Shown here in pieces: positions 1-5,244 of a stretch of DNA of 7,762 nt. The notes under the pieces were generated by a model. That model ran no database searches and had not been told where the DNA came from. It was given only the letters and a program-made list of their open reading frames with translations. Every line of letters begins with the position of its first letter. Positions within the stretch are counted from its first letter, which is position 1. Origin of the DNA: a bacterium (GTDB lineage: Bacteria > Patescibacteriota > Microgenomatia > UBA1400 > PJMF01); the NCBI GenBank assembly GCA_900299155.1, contig OMIS01000089.1, positions 1 to 7,762 of the forward strand, read 5' to 3'. The position numbers and the translations under genes were made by a program.

Positions 1-27
1 AAGCGTTAACTTTGGTTTCTGTTTCAT
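1..27 (-). CDS. IS30-family transposase, N-terminal fragment (runs off the left edge)
   Basis: Reading the minus strand from position 27, an ATG opens the peptide MKQKPKLTL, which runs off the window. A GAGAGGTG ribosome binding site lies just upstream. IS30-family transposases typically begin with a short basic stretch followed by a K-L-T-x-E/D-type motif that opens the helix-turn-helix region, and this fits. The identification rests mainly on the terminal inverted repeat at 58-81 and on the matching C-terminal fragment at the other edge. Only nine residues are visible, so no catalytic DDE residue can be seen. Between the start codon and the inverted repeat lies a small hairpin (CCAG/CTGG, 41-56) whose role is unknown. 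Confidence 0.6.
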
Positions 28-57
28 ATGCACCTCTCAACCAGTATTTTACCTGGT

Positions 58-81
58 CAAGTGGTGCTTTTCGTTTGCGAA
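58..81 (+). repeat. Terminal inverted repeat of an IS30-like element (transposase start side)
   Basis: CAAGTGGTGCTTTTC, three variable bases, then TGCGAA. The reverse complement of 7681-7704 matches at 21 of 24 positions, including the first 15 without a break. It sits just upstream of the transposase start at 27, so the element lies to the left and this end points into the window. The exact outer boundary cannot be set, because similarity fades after base 81 and no target duplication can be seen from one side. Confidence 0.7.
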
Positions 82-131
82 CTCATGATGAATTTCCACA
101 CCATACTATGTAGTTTGAGATATTGAGGAGG
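81..131 (+). promoter_or_regulatory. Possible promoter and strong ribosome binding site for the interrupted gene at 136
   Basis: GAGGAGG at 125-131 is a near-perfect Shine-Dalgarno sequence 4 bases before the ATG at 136. A -10-like TACTAT lies at 104-109. The hexamer 17 bases upstream of it is ACTCAT (81-86), which is not a sigma-70 consensus -35 but also occurs at the same place before the oxidoreductase alpha gene. The -35 position falls at the edge of the insertion sequence, so the element may have replaced part of an older promoter. The binding site is clear; the promoter is tentative. Confidence 0.4.
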
Positions 132-135
132 AAAA

Positions 136-618
136 ATGGTGCAGACGATTGAAGCTGTATCCAGTAATAGAAAACCGGACATTGAAAACGCCGTGATTGT
201 TTCTGCACCACAACAAGTCGCGCAATCAGAATATATTTTCGATCCACAAGAGGCGGCAGAGGGTACTTCACCAGTTATGGCTGGTATAGGATCTGCTCTA
301 TAAATTGCTGCTGAAACTACAAAAGCAATTCCCGTAGCAACGCTGCAAATTATTAGAAAGCAAATAGAGGACGGTATTTGGACAGGACGACCCAATCTTC
401 GTAATGATTTGGGGGTTACTAACGCAGATTTGATGGAACACCCACATTATGAGTTGGTAGTGTTATTACTAGGATATAGAGGTGGTGGGACAGTTATTGA
501 ACTACAAAGTCAAGAAGTGCGAATCCTTCTGGGGTTATTGTATGCTTCACTTGTTACTGAATTTCAACGTAACCCAGCAGCACTTGAAGCAATCAAGCAA
601 ACGCAAGTGTATGCATAA
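136..618 (+). pseudogene. Hypothetical protein gene interrupted by one in-frame TAA (55 + 104 codons)
   Basis: An ATG at 136 follows an excellent ribosome binding site and opens a frame of 55 codons (starting MVQTIEAV) that ends in TAA at 301-303. The same frame then stays open for 104 more codons to TAA at 616-618. The part after the stop looks like real protein: mixed amphipathic composition, a hydrophobic LLLGY segment, and a helical C-terminal stretch rich in Leu, Ala and Gln. One base change, for example CAA (Gln) to TAA, would explain the break. No good internal start with a binding site follows the stop; TTG at 409 and ATG at 433 lack one. I do not recognise the family. It lies immediately inside the insertion sequence end, so decay after transposition is plausible. 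Alternatives are a genuine 55-residue protein, readthrough, or a sequencing error. Confidence 0.55.
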
Positions 619-668
619 CACCATAAATGAGTATCTACGAGATTATCGCTTTTTTACTGAGTTTGTAG

Positions 669-674
669 TACTAT
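669..674 (+). promoter_or_regulatory. -10-like element TACTAT for a leaderless start at 681
   Basis: TACTAT ends exactly 6 bases before the ATG at 681, which puts the expected transcription start on the A of the start codon. No Shine-Dalgarno sequence lies before this ATG (preceding bases are AGCCAC). No convincing -35 is seen 16 to 18 bases upstream. Confidence 0.4.
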
Positions 675-680
675 AGCCAC

Positions 681-971
681 ATGGTGGCAGACGCACACAC
701 TCCACGACAAACTCCTCCTAATATTTTACTTATTGTTGCTGCGGTTTTTATTGCCATTATCCTATCACTTGCGGCATTTATTTTTGGTTCCCCAATAGTT
801 ACCAATTCCTCACAGCAGAATGACTCCATATTAGTAGAACCAAGAGCTACAACGCCCGCCAATCCTGATGATGGCGTACTGTGCACGATGGATGCCAAAC
901 TCTGTCCAGATGGTACCTCAGTAGGGAGAATTCCTCCAAATTGTGAGTTTGCGCCGTGCCCAGGAAATTAA
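681..971 (+). CDS. Single-pass membrane protein with a C-terminal CPDG...CEFAPCP cysteine-rich motif
   Basis: A 96-residue protein of unknown function. Residues 1-13 are polar with one Arg, and residues 14-36 form a strongly hydrophobic helix (ILLIVAAVFIAIILSLAAF). A low-complexity Ser/Thr/Pro/Asn linker follows. The C-terminal 30 residues carry four cysteines (68, 75, 88, 93) in the pattern C-x6-C-PDGTSVGR-x3-PNCEF-x2-CP. From memory, this tail recurs in many predicted exported proteins of CPR bacteria, often as the last segment; its role has not been established as far as I know. The likely topology is N-terminus in, with the Cys-rich tail outside, where it could form two disulfides. There is no lipobox, so the helix is an anchor rather than a lipoprotein signal. 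The start at 681 is supported by the -10 hexamer 6 bases upstream, not by a ribosome binding site. Confidence 0.75.
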   Translation: MVADAHTPRQTPPNILLIVAAVFIAIILSLAAFIFGSPIVTNSSQQNDSILVEPRATTPANPDDGVLCTMDAKLCPDGTSVGRIPPNCEFAPCPGN

Positions 972-998
972 ATACTCCACAGAAAGCAGAACTATCGC

Positions 999-1024
999 TA
1001 CAATACAATTCTCATACAAGGAAG
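999..1024 (+). promoter_or_regulatory. Overlapping TACAAT -10-like hexamers and ribosome binding site before the uridylyltransferase
   Basis: TACAAT occurs twice with a one-base overlap (999-1004 and 1004-1009). AAGGAAG at 1018-1024 is a ribosome binding site for ATG 1027; a second in-frame ATG at 1036 has a wider spacing. A -35 match is not evident. This supports initiation at 1027 rather than at an upstream in-frame GTG/TTG-type codon inside the preceding gene. Confidence 0.4.
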
Positions 1025-1026
1025 CT

Positions 1027-1800
1027 ATGACTACTATGACGAATCAAACTACTCCTTCTGTTGCAGCAGTAATTTTGGCTGCTGGAAAAGGTTCTCGACT
1101 AAAGTCCACAACGACTAACAAGGTGACGATCCCGTTAGGTGGAAAACCAATGATTCAGTGGTCGGTGGAGAATGTTCGTAAAGCAGGTGTAGAAGAAGTA
1201 GTTGTGGTTGTGGGTTTTGCGCGTGAATCTGTCCAAGCCATCCTCGGAGATACCGTAACCTACGCAGTTGAAGAAGAGCAGCTCGGCACAGGTCATGCCA
1301 CCAAAATTGGTGTCGATGTGCTTGCTGCTGATGTTACTCAAGTGTACATCATGTATGGCGATCATTCCGCATTTTATCCACCTTCATTTTACAGAAAATT
1401 GCTTGAAACACATCGCAATCGCGGTAACGCCATGACACTAGTTTCTATGATGTATCAGAATCCTTCAGAATTAGCTTGGGGGAGAATCATCCGAAATGCT
1501 GAAGATGATGTGGTGGCAATTGTAGAAGAAAAAGAAGCCACAGAAGAGCAGAAACAAATTCAGGAATTAAATGCAGGGTTATATGTTTTTGATCGAAAAA
1601 TTATTGACGAAGGATATTCTACACTTATCCCTCAATCTGGTGGTGAGTACTACTTAACAGACTTAGTGGCGTACTGTGTGCAGCGAGGTTTGCGCGTGGG
1701 TGCAGTGGTGGCAAGTCAGCATGAAGTGGGGATTGGTGTAAATACTCCAGATCAAAAAGATGCAGCAACCAAGCTTTTTGATCAAATTGCAGCCGAATAA
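1027..1800 (+). CDS. Stand-alone GlmU-type nucleotidyltransferase (probable UDP-GlcNAc pyrophosphorylase domain)
   Basis: A 257-residue nucleotidyltransferase with the Rossmann-like fold of the GlmU N-terminal domain, expected to join a sugar 1-phosphate (probably GlcNAc-1-P) to UTP, giving UDP-sugar and pyrophosphate in the cytoplasm. Visible motifs in order are LAAGKGSRL (17-25, nucleotide loop), NKV with a Lys at 32, EQLGTGHA (84-91, the GlmU uracil-binding signature), YGD (110-112, metal-binding Asp), GRIIR (152-156), IVEEKEAT (165-172), the N-A-G of ELNAGLY (182-184), GEYYLTD (206-212) and GVN (237-239, second metal ligand Asn). The protein stops where bifunctional GlmU enters its linker helix and left-handed beta-helix acetyltransferase domain, so it is monofunctional; no frameshifted remnant follows. 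Acceptor specificity is inferred, and dTDP- or other UDP-sugar synthesis is possible. The start at 1027 has a ribosome binding site and matches the family N-terminus better than the longer frame that overlaps the upstream gene. Confidence 0.85.
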   Translation: MTTMTNQTTPSVAAVILAAGKGSRLKSTTTNKVTIPLGGKPMIQWSVENVRKAGVEEVVVVVGFARESVQAILGDTVTYAVEEEQLGTGHATKIGVDVLAADVTQVYIMYGDHSAFYPPSFYRKLLETHRNRGNAMTLVSMMYQNPSELAWGRIIRNAEDDVVAIVEEKEATEEQKQIQELNAGLYVFDRKIIDEGYSTLIPQSGGEYYLTDLVAYCVQRGLRVGAVVASQHEVGIGVNTPDQKDAATKLFDQIAAE

Positions 1801-1912
1801 ATATAGATTCCACTTCATATTTTGTCGTAGAAGTATTTCTTAAAATACCGGTAAAATCTGCGTAAGAAAACAGCAAACTCAGCGATGACTAGCATACAAT
1901 TTTAAAACCAGA

Positions 1913-1918
1913 TATACT
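1913..1918 (+). promoter_or_regulatory. -10 element TATACT for a leaderless start at 1925
   Basis: TATACT (5 of 6 to TATAAT) ends 6 bases before the ATG at 1925, with no Shine-Dalgarno sequence between them. A second -10-like TACAAT is at 1895-1900. The intergenic stretch 1801-1924 otherwise holds only an AT-rich 6-bp hairpin (1833-1848). Confidence 0.45.
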
Positions 1919-1924
1919 GACGGT

Positions 1925-2482
1925 ATGAAACGCCAGTGGAAAAAATGGAAGTACAAACAACTGACGTATTTTTTTGTAAGTATTTTGATTGTTTTTGTGC
2001 TCATCAAAATCCCAATGGTTCATGCACTGATGCATGAACTGAGCAGAGCAGGGTATGTAGGTGCATTTGTGGGCGGCATGCTGTATGTTTCTGCATTGAC
2101 TAGCGCGCTCGGCGCTTTACTACTACTAGCTATGCTTGAGTCAGTTGAAATTATGGAACTAAGTATTTTGGCTGGAGTAGGTGGTCTGGTTGGAGATCTC
2201 ATTTTATTTAGGTATATCCGCTCAGGAATCCATGCTGAATTAACGCACATATATAATCGAGTGGGCGGTAAAGGTATCACACGTACTTTCAAACGTACTC
2301 CTGTGCTCAATTGGATCGTGCCTATTATCGGAATGATTATTATTGCATCACCATTTCCAGATGAAATTGGGATTAGTATGTTGGGATTCAGTCAAATTAA
2401 AACAGTACATTTTGCTGTTGTAGCATTAATTTTGGATATTGTGGGCGTATATGCACTGCTGCATATAACAAGTCAAATCTAA
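1925..2482 (+). CDS. Multi-pass membrane protein, VTT/DedA-like (tentative)
   Basis: A 185-residue integral membrane protein with a very basic N-terminus (KRQWKKWKYK), which favours a cytoplasmic N-terminus. Hydrophobic segments lie at about 13-31, 43-70, 78-96, 130-146 and 160-180. Two features recall the VTT (SNARE-associated, DedA) family of putative lipid scramblases and transporters: a G-x(2)-G-D-L-(x)-L-F-R-Y turn at 87-97, and a re-entrant-looking SPFPDEIGISMLGF segment at 142-155 followed by an aromatic/hydrophobic helix. The match is by pattern only. The order (Gly-rich helix hairpin, basic loop 98-127, Pro-Asp-Glu motif, terminal helix) fits that fold, but the protein is shorter than typical DedA. 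The start is supported by the -10 element, and the gene converges on the transporter gene with a 23-base gap that shows no clear terminator. Confidence 0.6.
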   Translation: MKRQWKKWKYKQLTYFFVSILIVFVLIKIPMVHALMHELSRAGYVGAFVGGMLYVSALTSALGALLLLAMLESVEIMELSILAGVGGLVGDLILFRYIRSGIHAELTHIYNRVGGKGITRTFKRTPVLNWIVPIIGMIIIASPFPDEIGISMLGFSQIKTVHFAVVALILDIVGVYALLHITSQI

Positions 2483-2505
2483 GTTATTGAATACAGAAAT
2501 TAATT

Positions 2506-3840
2506 TTAGGTTAAGTACCGCAAATAGATAATCCCAAACGTAATCAGCGAGTTGATAATTACCAGTGGAATGCCAATTTTGAGATATTTTCCAAACGAAA
2601 GATGATACCCTTCTTTCTCAGCTTGGCCAAACGCAATAACGTTACAGGCAGCGCCAATTGGAGAGCCAGCACCACCAATAGAAGTCCCTAAATTGAGTGC
2701 CCACCAGAGCGGATAGACTGTCAAACCAGTTTTTTCCATTGCTTGAATTGCCGCTACCATGGTGATGTTGTACGGCACGTTGTCGATAAAACTCGAAAGC
2801 ATTCCAGATCCAGTACTAATTAAGAATGTCAAAAATGTCATGCTCCCGCCAGAAATATGCACCAAAATTTCACCCAGCTTCTCGATTAAGTGCGTAAATT
2901 CCAGTGATCCGACCACTACAAATAATCCCATGAAGAAAAACAGAATTTCCCAGTCGATTAACTGCTGAAAGACTTTTTTTGGTTCTCTATGAAAGATCAG
3001 CATCGCCAGGAATGCGCCACCGAGTGTAACCGTCGCATTATCAATGGTTATGCCCGTAATCCGTGCAATCTGCTCCTTAAAAACCATCAGCAGAATCACC
3101 AGTGCCAAAATTGGTGTGCCGCGGTAGAGAACTCGTTTGTTGCGCAGTGCCGCCGCAGGACGAAACAGTGCGACGTCTTTGGGATTAACTTTTGTGCTGC
3201 GTAGTTCTTTGCGAAAGACAAAAAACACATATGCCAGAACAACAACAGATAAGATCATCACAATCAGACCTGAGTTTGAAATTACTTCAGCGAAACTGAG
3301 CCCAACGGTTTTGGCTTGATAATAGGTAGTTGGATCTGAAATTGGTGTGGCTGCGCCGCCCAAATTGGCCATTGTCACCATAGTAAATAGATACGGCATT
3401 AGCGGTAGTTTCAGTTCTTTTACTAAAATTAAAACGATCGGTGTAACAATTAAGATGGTAGGAATATTGGAGAAGAGCATGGTCATCAAAAGCGTTAAGT
3501 ATCCAAGCACCACCAAGAGCCAGTAGTGATTGCCTTTAATTTTCTTAACCAGCCAAATCGCCAGCGCTTCGAACATCCCTGAATCACGGACAATGCCCAC
3601 CAAAATCATCATCCCAATCACAAACCCTAAAATGTCCAAGTTGTGTGAAATAAACGTAACTGCATTTTCTTGTGAAGTCCCAGAAGTTGTGCGAAATACT
3701 TGCGCCAAGACTAAAACAATCGCTCCCAATCCTGCCACCAAAACTTTGTTAATTTTCTCGGTTATCAAATAGTAATAGACCACCAGCAAAACAATCAGAG
3801 AAACAAGTGAAAAAATGGAGAGGGGCAGCTCTGGCATCAT
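2506..3840 (-). CDS. ArsB/NhaD ion-transporter superfamily permease (SLC13/P-protein-like)
   Basis: A 444-residue membrane protein with about 11 to 13 hydrophobic helices. It shows the internal two-fold repeat of the ion transporter superfamily (ArsB, NhaD, CitMHS, DASS, P protein). First half: SNIPTIL (124-130) and GGAATPISDPTTY (161-173). Second half: DNVPYN (353-358) and GGAGSPIGAACNV (389-401). These paired N/D-N-x-P and GG-x(2)-[TS]-P-I motifs form the substrate and ion site in characterised relatives. Substrate cannot be read from sequence: Na+/H+ exchange, anion or dicarboxylate uptake, and oxyanion export all occur in this superfamily. Of the two adjacent start codons, the first (3840) lies 10 bases after an AGGA binding site. 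Only 16 bases separate it from the CBS gene, which suggests joint translation and regulation. It is the last gene of the minus-strand cluster; a possible role is exchange of substrate or ions for the 2-oxoacid pathway upstream. Confidence 0.85.
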   Translation of the reverse strand: MMPELPLSIFSLVSLIVLLVVYYYLITEKINKVLVAGLGAIVLVLAQVFRTTSGTSQENAVTFISHNLDILGFVIGMMILVGIVRDSGMFEALAIWLVKKIKGNHYWLLVVLGYLTLLMTMLFSNIPTILIVTPIVLILVKELKLPLMPYLFTMVTMANLGGAATPISDPTTYYQAKTVGLSFAEVISNSGLIVMILSVVVLAYVFFVFRKELRSTKVNPKDVALFRPAAALRNKRVLYRGTPILALVILLMVFKEQIARITGITIDNATVTLGGAFLAMLIFHREPKKVFQQLIDWEILFFFMGLFVVVGSLEFTHLIEKLGEILVHISGGSMTFLTFLISTGSGMLSSFIDNVPYNITMVAAIQAMEKTGLTVYPLWWALNLGTSIGGAGSPIGAACNVIAFGQAEKEGYHLSFGKYLKIGIPLVIINSLITFGIIYLRYLT

Positions 3841-3856
3841 AGTGTATGTTTCCTAA

Positions 3857-4318
3857 TTATCTCTTGAGTCCCATCCCATATGCAAGTGCACGCTTAATCT
3901 CAGATCTCGTCACGACTCCAATCAGCTCTTTGTTTTCAATCACTGGCACAATGTATAGATCTCCGCGCAAGAACTCTGCAGTAATAGACAAAATATGATC
4001 ATCAAGCGAAACCTGTTCAAAGTTCTTTCGCATTACTTTGGTGACTGACTTGTCCTTTATTTCTGCACACATTTCGTGAAAGAAACCTTGCTTATACAGT
4101 GCTGCAGCCATCCCCAGATTCTTGCGAAATTGACGAGGTACAGTGGCTGCTGCAATATCTGGAATGGCCAAAACTCCTACCACTTTTTTAGGATTATCTT
4201 TTTTTGTCACGATCAAACCATTCACTCGTTTGTTGATAATGACCGTGAGTGCATCTTTGACTGTAGCGTCATCTGAAATAGTAACGGGATCTTTATGATA
4301 GATTTCTTTAATCAACAT
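3857..4318 (-). CDS. Two-CBS-domain (Bateman) regulatory protein
   Basis: A 153-residue cytoplasmic protein made almost only of two CBS motifs, a module that binds AMP, ATP, SAM or related ligands in the cleft between the domains. CBS1 spans about 1-58 (VTISDDATVKDAL, GLIVTKK, VVGVLAIPDI) and CBS2 about 91-148 (KVMRKNFEQVSLDD, YIVPVIENKELIGVVTRSEI). The roughly 30-residue segment between them (59-90, basic then aromatic, with Cys84) is longer than a minimal CBS linker. There is no catalytic or DNA-binding domain, so it is a sensor that probably acts on a partner. The gene ends 16 bases before the ion transporter, and CBS domains commonly gate transporters, so the transporter is the likely partner; this is inference. 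It begins 47 bases after the beta subunit stop without a ribosome binding site, but with a promoter-like TTGCAG-17-TAGCAT placed for leaderless initiation. Confidence 0.88.
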   Translation of the reverse strand: MLIKEIYHKDPVTISDDATVKDALTVIINKRVNGLIVTKKDNPKKVVGVLAIPDIAAATVPRQFRKNLGMAAALYKQGFFHEMCAEIKDKSVTKVMRKNFEQVSLDDHILSITAEFLRGDLYIVPVIENKELIGVVTRSEIKRALAYGMGLKR

Positions 4319-4324
4319 ACGCTT

Positions 4325-4353
4325 ATGCTACAAGGAATGTGGCCAGGCTGCAA
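4325..4353 (-). promoter_or_regulatory. Internal promoter candidate for CBS-transporter pair (TTGCAG-17-TAGCAT)
   Basis: On the minus strand, TTGCAG (4353-4348), a 17-base spacer and TAGCAT (4330-4325) are followed by 6 bases and the ATG at 4318. Each hexamer is only a partial consensus match (3 of 6 and 4 of 6), but the spacing is ideal and no Shine-Dalgarno sequence is present. It would allow the CBS and transporter genes to be expressed separately from the oxidoreductase. Confidence 0.4.
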
Positions 4354-4365
4354 GAGAAACTACAA

Positions 4366-5214
4366 TTATTCAAACCACTTAATCAGTGATGTGGCAGCCG
4401 CATACTTGGGGGCTTTAAGCAAACTGTGCTCCTGGAGATGCGCGATCTGATCAGTATAGGTAGGGCGTTCCACTTGATACAAAATCCCAATGGGGAACTT
4501 TTCTTGCATAGGCTCTGCACATTTTTGCAGTGCTGCCTCAAAGTTGGTTGGGTCGTGGTCTTTCAGTTGATAACTTTTTTCAAAGTAGTAGCCATAGGTA
4601 TTTACTTTATTAAATGACACACATGGTTGCAAAATATTGACTAGCGCAATCCCGCGGTGTTTCATGGCAGCAGTGATGAGCTGTGCCATTTGAGGAAGAT
4701 TGCCTGAAAACCCTTGAGCAATAAACGTCGCACCTTGAGTGAGCGCGAGCAGGAGAGCGTACACAGGTCGGTCGATAACACCATCTGGTGTAGTTTTGGA
4801 TTTATATCCTTGATGTGCCACGGGAGAAGTCTGACCTTTGGTTAAACCGTACACACCATTATCGTGTACGATCAATGTAATATCGTGATTACCACGACAT
4901 GCATGCAAAAAGTGGTTGCCGCCTTCACCGTAGGTTGCGCCGTCACCACCCACCATCACAACAGGCATCTCATGATTTGCGATTTTACAGCCCACTGCAT
5001 TTGCAATCGAGCGGCCGTGCAGTGTATGCATAGAACTTGCATTCAAAAAATCATTCATGTTGCCAGAACACCCAATATCAAACATAACGTTCACATTGGC
5101 GGGAGTGAGCCCTTGTTCAGAAAGCGACATCATGAGCGCGCGACCAATACCCCAGTTGCCACAACCTGGGCACCAAGTGGGAGTGTAGCCGCTAAAATCT
5201 TGAACTGTTGCCAT
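4366..5214 (-). CDS. korB: 2-oxoacid:acceptor oxidoreductase, beta (TPP-binding) subunit
   Basis: A 282-residue catalytic subunit carrying thiamine diphosphate and a [4Fe-4S] cluster. With the alpha subunit it performs CoA-dependent oxidative decarboxylation of a 2-oxoacid to acyl-CoA, CO2 and reduced low-potential carrier, or the reverse. The cluster ligands known in this family are all present: Cys15 and Cys18 (WCPGCGNWG, 14-22), Cys49 (DIGCSG) and Cys198 (QPCVSFN). The TPP/Mg site is GGDGATYGEGGN (89-100) with HDNGVYGLTKGQTSP (117-131). Length is normal for KorB-type beta subunits. ATG 5214 is chosen because GAGGA lies 5 bases upstream; a TTG seven codons earlier has no binding site. The gene follows alpha by 30 bases. 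The preferred 2-oxoacid (2-oxoglutarate, pyruvate or branched-chain) cannot be assigned, so the symbol marks the family, not the substrate. Confidence 0.93.
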   Translation of the reverse strand: MATVQDFSGYTPTWCPGCGNWGIGRALMMSLSEQGLTPANVNVMFDIGCSGNMNDFLNASSMHTLHGRSIANAVGCKIANHEMPVVMVGGDGATYGEGGNHFLHACRGNHDITLIVHDNGVYGLTKGQTSPVAHQGYKSKTTPDGVIDRPVYALLLALTQGATFIAQGFSGNLPQMAQLITAAMKHRGIALVNILQPCVSFNKVNTYGYYFEKSYQLKDHDPTNFEAALQKCAEPMQEKFPIGILYQVERPTYTDQIAHLQEHSLLKAPKYAAATSLIKWFE

Positions 5215-5227
5215 AGGTATCCTCAAT

Positions 5228-5241
5228 GCTGTCAATACAGC
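5228..5241 (-). other. Small hairpin in the alpha-beta gap, upstream of the beta ribosome binding site
   Basis: Perfect 5-bp stem GCTGT/ACAGC with a 4-base loop inside the 30-base spacer between the two subunit genes, ending a few bases before the GAGGA binding site. There is no U-run, so it is not a terminator; at most it modulates beta translation or is chance. Confidence 0.25.
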
Positions 5242-5244
5242 TCA

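Noticed and set aside
57..395. Open frame of 112 codons on the minus strand
   Set aside because: It overlaps the plus-strand gene at 136, which has a near-perfect ribosome binding site; the minus frame has a Cys/Ser-rich composition with no family resemblance and runs into the insertion sequence repeat.
943..1026. Longer upstream start for the uridylyltransferase (28 extra residues)
   Set aside because: It would overlap the end of the cysteine-rich protein gene, encodes residues unlike the GlmU N-terminus, and the ATG at 1027 has its own AAGGAAG binding site.
1833..1848. Hairpin GTATTT-CTTA-AAATAC after the uridylyltransferase gene
   Set aside because: The stem is only A/T-rich 6 bp and is followed by CGGTAAAATC rather than a T-run, so it is not a convincing terminator.
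2483..2505. Possible bidirectional terminator between the convergent genes
   Set aside because: Only 23 bases, with an AAATTAATTT palindrome but no GC stem; no intrinsic terminator can be supported.
5215..5235. Upstream TTG start for korB
   Set aside because: No binding site before the TTG, while GAGGA sits 5 bases before ATG 5214 and the family N-terminus begins there.
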